Source: Paracoccaceae bacterium (GTDB taxonomy: Bacteria; Pseudomonadota; Alphaproteobacteria; Rhodobacterales; Rhodobacteraceae). Taken from it: a DNA stretch of 5,093 nucleotides. The notes below the pieces were generated by a model that worked only from the letters and a program-made list of their open reading frames with translations, ran no database searches and was not told the origin of the DNA. Shown here in pieces: positions 1-5,093 of the stretch (the stretch's first letter is position 1; each line of letters opens with the position of its first letter). The stretch is taken from assembly GCA_015487255.1 (NCBI GenBank), contig WFQA01000048.1, forward strand, positions 1 to 5,093. The letters are read 5' to 3'. The position numbers were made by a program, and so were the translations under genes.

Positions 1-603
1 AATACCGACCGCCCCAAGGCGGTGGGCGAGCGCGGCATGGCCCCGGTGGAGGCGCATGGGGTCAAGCTGATGTCGATGGGGCTGATGATGCGCGAGGATG
101 AGGCGGTGGTCTGGCGTGGGCCGATGCTGATGGGGGCGTTGCTGCAAATGCTCAATCAGGTGGCCTGGGGCGCGCTGGATGTGCTGGTGATCGACCTGCC
201 GCCGGGCACGGGGGATGTGCAGCTCACGCTTAGCCAGAAAACCGTGGTCAGCGGGGCGGTCGTGGTTTCCACCCCGCAGGATATCGCCTTGCTCGATGCC
301 CGCAAGGCGCTGGATATGTTCAGAAAAACCAACGTGCCGGTGCTGGGGATCATTGAAAACATGTCCACCCATATCTGCTCTGAATGTGGCCATGAGGAGC
401 ATATTTTTGGCCATGGCGGGGCGCTGGCGGAGGCCGCAAAACTGAAGGTGCCGTTTTTGGGTGCGGTGCCGCTTGATATTGAGATTCGCCTGTCAGGGGA
501 TCGTGGCGCGCCGGTGGTTGTGGCAGAGCCTGATGGCAAACAGGCGCAGGCTTTCAAGGATATTGCGGCCAATCTGCTGAAGCAGGATGCATTAAGGCTT
601 TAA
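1..603 (+). CDS. mrp: Mrp/ApbC/NBP35-family iron-sulfur carrier ATPase, 5'-truncated
   Basis: This is the C-terminal 200 residues of a P-loop ATPase of the Mrp/ApbC/NBP35 (ParA/MinD-like) family. Members bind an Fe-S cluster at a dimer interface in the cytosol and pass it to apoproteins. The reading frame is open from base 1, so the start, the N-terminal DUF59-like domain if present, and the deviant Walker A lysine loop lie to the left. Seen here, counting from the first visible codon: the WRGPM segment (38-42), the Walker B/switch stretch VIDLPPGTGD (63-72), the family signature IENMS (118-122), and the CxxC pair C126/C129 in CSECGHEEHIFGHGG, which is the expected bridging cluster ligand. 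The C-terminus is the normal length past this motif. The stop codon (601-603) lies beyond that of the convergent rutR-like gene, giving a 12-bp overlap. Family is secure; the client proteins are unknown. Confidence 0.95.
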   Translation, partial: NTDRPKAVGERGMAPVEAHGVKLMSMGLMMREDEAVVWRGPMLMGALLQMLNQVAWGALDVLVIDLPPGTGDVQLTLSQKTVVSGAVVVSTPQDIALLDARKALDMFRKTNVPVLGIIENMSTHICSECGHEEHIFGHGGALAEAAKLKVPFLGAVPLDIEIRLSGDRGAPVVVAEPDGKQAQAFKDIAANLLKQDALRL

Positions 604-1233
604 CACCTTGGTGAACAGATCAACCAGATAGGCTTTGGCGGTGATGAAACGCTGCTCATAGCCTTCATCCATCATCGCCTGAATCTGGGTGTCAAAATCC
701 GCGTAATGCTGGGTGGTGGCCCAGATTGAAAAGATCAGGTGGTGCGGATCCACCGGCGCGATTTTACCCGCGTCGATCCAGCGCTGGATCAGGATGGTTT
801 TTTCATCCACCAGTTCTTTCAGGTAGCCGTTGAGCGCGTTTTTACTGCGCGGGGCTTCTTGGATGATCTCATTGGCGAAAAGTCGGCTCTCGCGCGGGTA
901 TTCCTCAGCCAATTCAAGTTTACGTTCGATATATGCACAAATTTCGGTTATCGGATCACCATTTTGTTCGATTTGTGCAAGCGGCTCCAGCCATTTTTCC
1001 ATCAGCCCGGCAAGGAGTTCGGCGTGCAAAGCCTCTTTCGAGGCGAAATAATAAAGCAGGTTGGGTTTGGAGAGCTGCGCTTCTTCCGCGATCATATCCA
1101 GCGTGGCTCCGCGGAACCCGCGCTTGGAAAACACCTCCAGCGCCGCTTCCAGAATGGCACGGGTTTTCTCCCGTTGGATGCGGGTCGGCTTTTGTGTGGC
1201 CTTGGCACGCGGCTGGCTGGTGGTTTTACTCAT
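592..1233 (-). CDS. rutR: RutR-like TetR-family regulator of pyrimidine utilisation
   Basis: A 213-residue TetR-family DNA-binding repressor. The N-terminal helix-turn-helix domain spans roughly residues 20-70, with the recognition region TLDMIAEEAQLSKPNLLYYF at 44-63. The C-terminal ligand domain carries stretches that I recall from E. coli RutR (212 residues): KLELAEEYPRESRLF (105-119), then a DEK block (143-145), GKIAPVDPHHLIF (156-168) and WATTQHYADF (171-180). E. coli RutR binds uracil or thymine and then releases its operator. The ATG at 1233 gives the family length. An upstream TTG (1260) or GTG (1245) in frame would only add a poorly conserved tail, though the ribosome site before the ATG is weak (a GAG core). 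A perfect RutR-type operator sits about 1.5 kb away in front of the aminotransferase gene, supporting its role as repressor of that operon. It overlaps the end of the Mrp gene by 12 bp. The assignment as RutR orthologue is from memory of the family, not an alignment. Confidence 0.9.
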   Translation of the reverse strand: MSKTTSQPRAKATQKPTRIQREKTRAILEAALEVFSKRGFRGATLDMIAEEAQLSKPNLLYYFASKEALHAELLAGLMEKWLEPLAQIEQNGDPITEICAYIERKLELAEEYPRESRLFANEIIQEAPRSKNALNGYLKELVDEKTILIQRWIDAGKIAPVDPHHLIFSIWATTQHYADFDTQIQAMMDEGYEQRFITAKAYLVDLFTKVLKP

Positions 1234-1277
1234 TTTGTTGCTCACGCTTTGGGCTATCAATGGGGCATGACAGCCCG

Positions 1278-1307
1278 ACTATAGATGAGGCCGCACAGGA
1301 TGCGCAA
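1278..1307 (-). promoter_or_regulatory. Predicted sigma-70 promoter of the rutR-like gene
   Basis: Reading the minus strand, TTGCGC (-35, 1307-1302) is followed after 18 bases by TATAGT (-10, 1283-1278), a five-of-six match to TATAAT. The start of transcription would fall near 1271, leaving a leader of about 38 bases before the ATG at 1233. No good RutR box lies on this promoter, so tight autorepression is not evident. Confidence 0.55.
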
Positions 1308-1331
1308 CCATTTCGAAACGGCCTGTCTTAT

Positions 1332-1350
1332 CTGGCGCCGATGGTGCCAG
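1332..1350. repeat. Short inverted repeat upstream of the rutR-like gene
   Basis: CTGGCGCC and GGTGCCAG face each other across GAT, with seven of eight positions complementary and the eighth a possible G-U pair in RNA. It lies about 25 bases upstream of the predicted -35 of the rutR-like gene, a reasonable place for an activator or repressor site. It lacks a following T-run in either direction, so it is not a typical terminator. Function unknown. Confidence 0.4.
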
Positions 1351-1447
1351 GGCCGCGTTCATGTTGCCTGTATCGGCGGTGTGGCACTGGCCATTTGTTT
1401 TACGTCTAATTTATTCCGAGCCGGGTTCTCGCTTTTTGGATTGCACG

Positions 1448-2311
1448 CTAACGCCTGTCTTTTATTTCCAGGCTCATAAGGTGCTCGGCAAAATCGCTGG
1501 CATCAACTGTAGCCGCTTTTACCAGCCAGTCAAAATGATTGGTCATGGCCTGCACCCGCGCGGAATCCCGAAAAACGATATAATGGCGGCCAAGATATAT
1601 CGCCCCCATCAGCGGGCCAAAAACGGTAAGCGGGGCGCTGAAAACCTGATGGGCGTCAAACTGGAAAACACGCAAAGACGGGTATAAATGCTCATGCAAA
1701 TCAATAAGCTGGGTGATTTGAGCTTTTCTGACTTCCACCGAAAGCCCTGCATAATAGCCGCTGCCCGTGGCAAAATTCTGCAACTCAAAAAGCGGCAGCG
1801 CAATCTCGTAATCCGAGTGTTGGGCGCGCATCCAGTCAAGCCGATCCTGCATCGCGCCGATAGCCTGATCCGGGGTTTTACCCAGGTGGCTTTCATATTC
1901 CCAGCGCAAAAGTTCCGGCGTTTTCAGAAAATCGGGCAAAGTGGCAGGCACATGGCGAATCTTATACCCCGCCGCCTCGCGATGCCATTCGACCAGCTGC
2001 TCATCCACCGACGAGCGCTCGGCTTCGGGCATGTTGATCGCAATATCGAGCAGATCATTGGCGCGCTCGGGGCGTTGGCTCAGGCCAAGCAGCCAATCAG
2101 CCGAAACCTTGAGTGCGCGCGCAGATTCGGCGATGATCTGCGCATTGGGCATGCGGGCGTGATCAGATGTAAGCAGCTGCGAGACCGTTGAGCGGTCCAC
2201 CCCTATTTCTTTGGCCAAAGTGCTTTTGTTGAAGCCAGACCGCATCATGGCGTCATTTAGCCGTTGTCGAAATATCGCTGCGCGCTGCGGTTTGCTTATA
2301 AAATTCACCAA
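1448..2311 (-). CDS. XRE-family transcriptional regulator with large C-terminal domain
   Basis: A 287-residue protein (286 from the second candidate start) with a Cro/CI-type helix-turn-helix at about residues 13-76. The core is LAKEIGVDRSTVSQLL (32-47), followed by the common WLLGLS ending (73-78). Residues 95-287 form a separate domain with VPATLPDFLKT (121-131), LYPSLRVFQF (209-218), SAPLTVFG (225-232) and HFDWLVKAA (259-267). The order of elements recalls the DUF5753-type domain of actinobacterial XRE regulators, but the match is loose and I do not assign it. No catalytic motif is visible. The frame has no ATG ahead of the helix-turn-helix: starts are TTG at 2311 or GTG at 2308, with no good ribosome site. 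A palindrome over its promoter suggests autorepression and joint control of the divergent DUF2061 gene. The ligand and targets are unknown. Confidence 0.85.
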   Translation of the reverse strand: MVNFISKPQRAAIFRQRLNDAMMRSGFNKSTLAKEIGVDRSTVSQLLTSDHARMPNAQIIAESARALKVSADWLLGLSQRPERANDLLDIAINMPEAERSSVDEQLVEWHREAAGYKIRHVPATLPDFLKTPELLRWEYESHLGKTPDQAIGAMQDRLDWMRAQHSDYEIALPLFELQNFATGSGYYAGLSVEVRKAQITQLIDLHEHLYPSLRVFQFDAHQVFSAPLTVFGPLMGAIYLGRHYIVFRDSARVQAMTNHFDWLVKAATVDASDFAEHLMSLEIKDRR

Positions 2312-2318
2312 TGTAGAA

Positions 2319-2347
2319 AATATACCCCAAAATAGCGTAAATGTAAA
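2319..2347 (-). promoter_or_regulatory. Predicted promoter of the XRE regulator (proximal)
   Basis: On the minus strand TTTACA (2347-2342) and TATATT (2324-2319) each match the sigma-70 consensus at five of six positions and are separated by exactly 17 bases. The predicted start near 2312 almost coincides with the TTG/GTG start codons, implying a leaderless or nearly leaderless message. A competing promoter exists just upstream (2347-2373). Confidence 0.45.
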
Positions 2348-2364
2348 TTATATGCATAATTTAC
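2343..2364. promoter_or_regulatory. Perfect inverted repeat, candidate XRE operator
   Basis: Arms GTAAATTA (2343-2350) and TAATTTAC (2357-2364) are exact reverse complements around the 6-base centre TATGCA. A further CGTAAAT copy at 2336-2342 abuts the left arm in direct orientation and pairs with ATTTACG at 2359-2365, so there are three half-sites. The site lies between two divergent genes, over both candidate XRE promoters. This is the classic arrangement for a self-repressing XRE protein, but binding is inferred. Confidence 0.55.
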
Positions 2365-2373
2365 GGCAGTCAA
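2347..2373 (-). promoter_or_regulatory. Alternative promoter of the XRE regulator (distal)
   Basis: On the minus strand TTGACT (2373-2368) and a perfect TATAAT (2352-2347) are separated by only 15 bases, shorter than ideal. The start would fall near 2340, giving a leader of about 30 bases. The -10 hexamer and most of the spacer lie inside the inverted repeat at 2343-2364, so a protein bound there would block it. Confidence 0.4.
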
Positions 2374-2409
2374 GTTTTGTGGCAAATTAGCCCTGCCAAT
2401 GAGGGTAAA

Positions 2410-2610
2410 ATGGAAACCACCAAAAGAACCATTGTCAAAGCGATTCTGTGGCAGATCACCGGGGTTTTCACCATGGGTGTGGTTGGTTTTCTAATGACCA
2501 GCTCGTTTAGCCAGGGGCTGGCGCTGGCGCTGGCCAATACCGCAGTTGGAACGGTTACATATATTATTTATGAGCGGGTCTGGAGCCGCATTCTCTGGGA
2601 GCGGGACTAA
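2410..2610 (+). CDS. DUF2061 small inner-membrane protein
   Basis: A 66-residue protein of the DUF2061 family, whose biochemical role is not established. The start is the ATG at 2410, preceded by GAGGG (2401-2405) four bases away. An in-frame TTG at 2377 would add eleven residues with no family support. The protein begins with a short basic stretch (KRTIVKA, 5-11) typical of the family. Two hydrophobic segments follow, about residues 11-30 and 35-53, joined by a short SSFS turn, and it closes with YERVWSRILW (54-63), the usual YxHERxW-like end. It probably sits in the cytoplasmic membrane as a two-helix hairpin. It is divergent from the XRE gene and shares its control region, so it may be that regulator's target. 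It is separated from the next gene by 131 bases containing an independent promoter, so it is probably not part of the pyrimidine operon. Confidence 0.85.
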   Translation: METTKRTIVKAILWQITGVFTMGVVGFLMTSSFSQGLALALANTAVGTVTYIIYERVWSRILWERD

Positions 2611-2671
2611 GGGCACAATTTATCACCCGGCCCATAGTAAACCCGAGCGCATTCACGCCTCCAACAATTTC

Positions 2672-2699
2672 TTGACTAGCTGGGCAGCTATGCTAGCGT
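2672..2699 (+). promoter_or_regulatory. Predicted promoter of the aminotransferase/amidohydrolase operon
   Basis: TTGACT (2672-2677) matches the -35 consensus at five of six positions. After 16 bases TAGCGT (2694-2699) is a weak -10, as is common in alphaproteobacteria. Transcription would start near 2706, inside the RutR-type operator. The spacer contains a perfect short palindrome, TAGCTG-GG-CAGCTA (2677-2690), which may be another binding site or chance. Confidence 0.5.
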
Positions 2700-2703
2700 C
2701 AAC

Positions 2704-2719
2704 TTGACCATTTGGTCAA
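2704..2719. promoter_or_regulatory. RutR-type operator, perfect 7-2-7 palindrome
   Basis: TTGACCATTTGGTCAA has perfectly complementary 7-base arms around TT and agrees with the E. coli RutR consensus TTGACCANNTGGTCAA at every defined position. It overlaps the predicted transcription start and lies 22 bases before the aminotransferase ATG. RutR bound here would block RNA polymerase. Uracil or thymine would be expected to relieve this, by analogy with E. coli. Confidence 0.9.
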
Positions 2720-2730
2720 AAGAAATGTCA

Positions 2731-2736
2731 GGGAGG
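2731..2736 (+). promoter_or_regulatory. Ribosome binding site that fixes the aminotransferase start
   Basis: GGGAGG lies five bases before the ATG at 2742. The open frame extends back to 2712, but that region is inside the operator and has no ribosome site, so 2742 is the start. Confidence 0.85.
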
Positions 2737-2741
2737 TTTGT

Positions 2742-4052
2742 ATGGTTGCCCCAAATGATCTGAGCGCGTTCTGGATGCCGTTTACCGCCAACCGCCAATT
2801 CAAGAAAAACCCGCGCATGTTTGTGGCGGCGGATGGCATGTATTATACCACGATGGATGGCCGCAAGGTGCTGGATGGCACGGCGGGATTATGGTGTGTG
2901 AATGCCGGGCATAACCAGCCGCGCATTGTTGAGGCGATCGCGGCGCAGGCGGCCGAGCTGGATTACGCCCCGGCCTTTCAAATGGGCCACCCCAAGGCGT
3001 TTGAGCTGGCCAACCGGCTGGTGGAGATGGCGCCCGACGGGATTGACCATGTGTTTTACACCAATTCCGGCTCGGAAGCGGTGGAAACCGCGCTGAAAAT
3101 CGCCATTGCCTACCACCGCGCGCGCGGTGAGGGCAGCCGCACAAGGCTGATCGGGCGCGAGCGCGGCTATCACGGGGTGAATTTTGGCGGCATTTCGGTG
3201 GGCGGCATCGGGCCGAACCGCAAGACATTTGGCAGCCTGCTAACCGGGGTGGACCACATGCCCCACACCCATATCCCCGAAAACGCTTTTACGAGGGGCC
3301 AGCCCGCGCACGGGGCCGAGATTGCCGATGAGCTGGAGCGGATCGTGGCATTGGGCGATGCCAGCAATATCGCGGCGGTGATCATCGAGCCGATGGCGGG
3401 ATCAACCGGGGTGTTGCTGCCACCCAGGGGTTATCTAGAGCGCATCCGCGCGATCACCAAAAAGCATGGAATTTTGCTGATTTTTGATGAGGTGATCACC
3501 GGTTTTGGCCGGCTTGGCAGCAGTTTTGGTGCCACGCATTACGGGGTGACGCCCGATATGATGACCACCGCCAAGGGGCTGACCAACGGGGTGATTCCGA
3601 TGGGGGCGGTGCTGGCAAGTGCAGACATTCACGATGCCTTCATGCAGGGTGACGAGGGCATGATCGAGCTGTTTCACGGCTATACCTATTCGGGAAATCC
3701 GATGGCGTCCGCCACCGGGCTGGCCACTTTGACCACCTATAAAGAGGACGGGCTGTTTGAAAACGCCCGCGATCTGGCCCCCTATTGGGAGGATGCGATC
3801 CATGCGCTGAAGGGCTTGCCGCATGTGATTGATATTCGCAACGAGGGGTTGATTGGCGCGGTTGAATTGGAACCAATCGCGGGCAAGCCGACCAAGCGGG
3901 CCTTTCAGGCGTTTCTGGATGCGTATGACAAGGGTATCCTGATCCGCACCACGGGGGATATCATTGCGCTTTCCCCGCCGCTGATCATCGAGAAGCACCA
4001 TATTGACGAGCTGTTTGGCAAACTGGCACAAGTTTTGAAAAATCTGGATTAA
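2742..4052 (+). CDS. Class III omega-amino acid (beta-alanine):pyruvate aminotransferase
   Basis: A 436-residue PLP-dependent fold-type I (class III) aminotransferase, full length for the family and cytosolic. It begins with FWMPFTANRQFK (10-21), which is characteristic of omega-amino acid:pyruvate transaminases. Other landmarks: the PLP phosphate loop NSGSEAVETA (108-117), the ring-stacking Y143 in RGYHGVN, D249 in IFDEVITGFGR, the Schiff-base lysine K278 in TTAKGLTNG, T315 in HGYTYSGNP, and R402 in LIRTTGD, probably the substrate-carboxylate arginine. The likely reaction is beta-alanine plus pyruvate to malonate semialdehyde plus alanine; 3-aminoisobutyrate from thymine would be a parallel substrate. 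It is the first gene after the RutR-type operator and is followed 12 bases later by an N-carbamoyl amidohydrolase, which supports beta-alanine over taurine, putrescine or other amines. Exact substrate is inferred from context; the family assignment is firm. Confidence 0.93.
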   Translation: MVAPNDLSAFWMPFTANRQFKKNPRMFVAADGMYYTTMDGRKVLDGTAGLWCVNAGHNQPRIVEAIAAQAAELDYAPAFQMGHPKAFELANRLVEMAPDGIDHVFYTNSGSEAVETALKIAIAYHRARGEGSRTRLIGRERGYHGVNFGGISVGGIGPNRKTFGSLLTGVDHMPHTHIPENAFTRGQPAHGAEIADELERIVALGDASNIAAVIIEPMAGSTGVLLPPRGYLERIRAITKKHGILLIFDEVITGFGRLGSSFGATHYGVTPDMMTTAKGLTNGVIPMGAVLASADIHDAFMQGDEGMIELFHGYTYSGNPMASATGLATLTTYKEDGLFENARDLAPYWEDAIHALKGLPHVIDIRNEGLIGAVELEPIAGKPTKRAFQAFLDAYDKGILIRTTGDIIALSPPLIIEKHHIDELFGKLAQVLKNLD

Positions 4053-4064
4053 AGGAGCTGGAAA

Positions 4065-5093
4065 ATGGCTGCACCGGGCGAGAATATGAAAATCAATGGC
4101 GAACGCCTGTGGGATTCGCTGATGGAAATGGCCAAAATCGGCCCGGGCGTGGCGGGCGGCAACAACCGCCAGACGCTGACGGATGAGGACGGCGAGGGCC
4201 GCGCGCTTTTTCAGCAATGGTGCGAGGCGGCGGGCTGCACCATGGGGCTGGACCAGATGGGCAATATGTTTGCCATGCGCGCCGGCACGGACCCTGAAGC
4301 GCTGCCGGTTTACGTCGGCAGCCATCTTGATACCCAGCCTACGGGCGGCAAGTATGACGGGGTTTTGGGGGTGCTTGGCGGGTTGGAGATTATTCGGACG
4401 TTAAATGACCTTGATGTGAAGACCAAGCACCCGATTGTGGTGACGAACTGGACCAACGAAGAGGGCACCCGCTTTGCCCCTGCCATGCTGGCCAGCGGGG
4501 TTTTTGCCGGGATGCATACGCAGGATTGGGCATACGCGATTGAGGATGCCGAGGGCAAGAAATTTGGCGACGAGCTGAAGCGCATCGGCTGGCGGGGCGA
4601 AGAAGAGGTTGGCGCGCGCAAGATGCATGCTTTCTTTGAGCTGCACATCGAACAGGGGCCGATACTGGAGGCCGAGGGCAAGGATATTGGCGTTGTCACC
4701 CATGGCCAGGGGCTGAGTTGGACGCAAGTTACGGTAACAGGCAAAGACAGCCACACCGGCTCCACCCCGATGCCGATGCGCAAGAACGCCGGCCTTGGCA
4801 TGGCGCGGATGCTGGAGCTGGTGGACCAGATTGCATGGAGCCACAAGCCGGACGGGGTGGGCGCGGCGGGGCATATTGATGTGTTTCCGAACTCGCGCAA
4901 TGTGATTCCGGGCAAGGTGGTGTTTACCGTCGATTTTAGATCGCCGAACCTTGATACCATCACCGATATGGAAAAAACCTTCCGCGAAGGGGCATCACAA
5001 ATTGCGGGGGCCATGGGGCTGGGGGTGAGTTTTGAAAAGGTCGGCGGGTTTGATCCGGTGGCCTTTGACGAGGGTTGTGTGAGTGCTGTGCGC
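4065..5093 (+). CDS. M20-family Zn-dependent N-carbamoyl amidohydrolase, probable beta-ureidopropionase, 3'-truncated
   Basis: The first 343 residues of a binuclear-metal amidohydrolase of the AllC/HyuC/beta-ureidopropionase group (usual length about 410). The frame is open to the window edge. AAGGAG (4052-4057) lies seven bases before the ATG, overlapping the aminotransferase stop, so the two genes are cotranscribed. Visible metal-site residues are H87 and D89 in GSHLDTQ, D98 in KYDGVLGV, E132-E133 in WTNEEGTRFAP, and H194 in ELHIEQGP. The lid/dimerisation domain starts near 215 and holds the conserved DSHTGSTPMPMRKNA (228-242), NSRNVIPG (276-283) and DFRSP (290-294). The last metal histidine, expected near residue 385, lies beyond the window. 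The likely reaction is N-carbamoyl-beta-alanine to beta-alanine, CO2 and ammonia, feeding the transaminase encoded upstream. Allantoate or N-carbamoyl-L-amino acid hydrolysis cannot be excluded from sequence alone, but the RutR box argues for pyrimidine catabolism. Confidence 0.92.
   Translation, partial: MAAPGENMKINGERLWDSLMEMAKIGPGVAGGNNRQTLTDEDGEGRALFQQWCEAAGCTMGLDQMGNMFAMRAGTDPEALPVYVGSHLDTQPTGGKYDGVLGVLGGLEIIRTLNDLDVKTKHPIVVTNWTNEEGTRFAPAMLASGVFAGMHTQDWAYAIEDAEGKKFGDELKRIGWRGEEEVGARKMHAFFELHIEQGPILEAEGKDIGVVTHGQGLSWTQVTVTGKDSHTGSTPMPMRKNAGLGMARMLELVDQIAWSHKPDGVGAAGHIDVFPNSRNVIPGKVVFTVDFRSPNLDTITDMEKTFREGASQIAGAMGLGVSFEKVGGFDPVAFDEGCVSAVR

Larger units (their letters stand above)
1234..1447. 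other. 214-bp intergenic region between the XRE and rutR-like genes
   Basis: Both flanking genes read leftward. Besides the rutR-like promoter near 1278-1307, the stretch contains an 8-bp inverted repeat with one G-T mismatch (CTGGCGCC at 1332-1339 and GGTGCCAG at 1343-1350, 3-base loop). It also contains a degenerate resemblance to the RutR box at 1387-1402 (11 of 16 positions). The left-facing XRE gene has no convincing terminator here. I find no credible small gene in it; the open frames on the plus strand lack ribosome sites and family resemblance. Confidence 0.5.

Noticed and set aside
739..1284. Plus-strand open frame across the rutR-like gene
   Set aside because: Shadow of the TetR-family gene, which has a full set of family motifs on the minus strand.
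1417..1437. Stem-loop CGAG/CTCG followed by TTTTT on the plus strand, a terminator-like element
   Set aside because: The stem is only four base pairs, and no plus-strand gene lies upstream that would need it. For the leftward XRE gene the T-run is on the wrong side.
1688..2191. Plus-strand open frame across the XRE gene
   Set aside because: Shadow; the minus strand encodes a clear helix-turn-helix and coherent domain here.
2360..2388. Plus-strand promoter for the DUF2061 gene (TTTACG, 17 bases, CAAATT)
   Set aside because: The -10 matches at only three of six positions; the gene must have a promoter in this gap but I cannot place it.
2380..2398. TGGCA/TGCCA inverted repeat before the DUF2061 gene
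   Set aside because: Five-base arms nine bases apart are easily expected by chance; kept out of the feature list.
2611..2633. GGGC/GCCC pairing after the DUF2061 gene as a terminator
   Set aside because: Four base pairs across a 15-base loop with no following T-run.
2689..2694. TATGCT as the -10 box of the aminotransferase operon
   Set aside because: It is only 11 bases from the good TTGACT -35, and no acceptable -35 lies at 16-18 bases.
3435..4325. Long minus-strand open frame (296 codons) antisense to the aminotransferase and the start of the amidohydrolase
   Set aside because: It lies opposite two clear enzyme genes, its product has no recognisable family, and it is rich in H, R, A and P as expected of a shadow of GC-rich coding DNA.
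4310..5014. Minus-strand open frame (234 codons) antisense to the amidohydrolase
   Set aside because: The plus strand carries conserved metal ligands throughout this stretch; the antisense product is unrecognisable and Ser/Pro-rich.

Overview
The window looks like chromosomal DNA from an alphaproteobacterium, most likely a marine Rhodobacteraceae (Roseobacter-type) species. This is inferred from the moderately GC-rich, GCG/GGC-heavy coding style and from the protein types. No database search was possible, so the taxonomic placement is tentative.

Layout, left to right. Positions 1-603 (+) hold the C-terminal 200 residues of an Mrp/ApbC/NBP35-type Fe-S carrier ATPase whose start lies before the window. 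It overlaps tail-to-tail by 12 bp with a RutR-like TetR regulator on the minus strand (592-1233), which has its own promoter near 1278-1307. A 214-bp intergenic stretch separates this from a minus-strand XRE-family regulator of about 287 residues (1448-2311) with a large, unassigned C-terminal domain. Divergent from it is a 66-residue DUF2061 membrane protein (2410-2610, +). The AT-rich gap between these two genes holds a perfect inverted repeat lying on the XRE promoter region.

From 2672 onward an operon begins on the plus strand. It has a promoter, a perfect RutR-type operator (TTGACCATTTGGTCAA, 2704-2719), then a class III omega-amino acid/beta-alanine:pyruvate aminotransferase (2742-4052). 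Twelve bases later an M20-family Zn-dependent N-carbamoyl amidohydrolase starts (4065), probably beta-ureidopropionase, and it runs off the right edge.

How the genes work together (inference). In the reductive route of pyrimidine breakdown, uracil is reduced to dihydrouracil and opened to N-carbamoyl-beta-alanine. That product is hydrolysed to beta-alanine, CO2 and ammonia, and beta-alanine is then transaminated to malonate semialdehyde. The two plus-strand enzymes fit the last two steps. A RutR homologue nearby and a consensus RutR box over the predicted start site suggest that uracil or thymine derepresses the operon. The first two enzymes (dihydropyrimidine dehydrogenase and dihydropyrimidinase) would be expected beyond 5093. 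I see no tRNA, rRNA, CRISPR array, insertion sequence or clearly novel system. The most rewarding features are regulatory: the RutR box and the XRE/DUF2061 control region.
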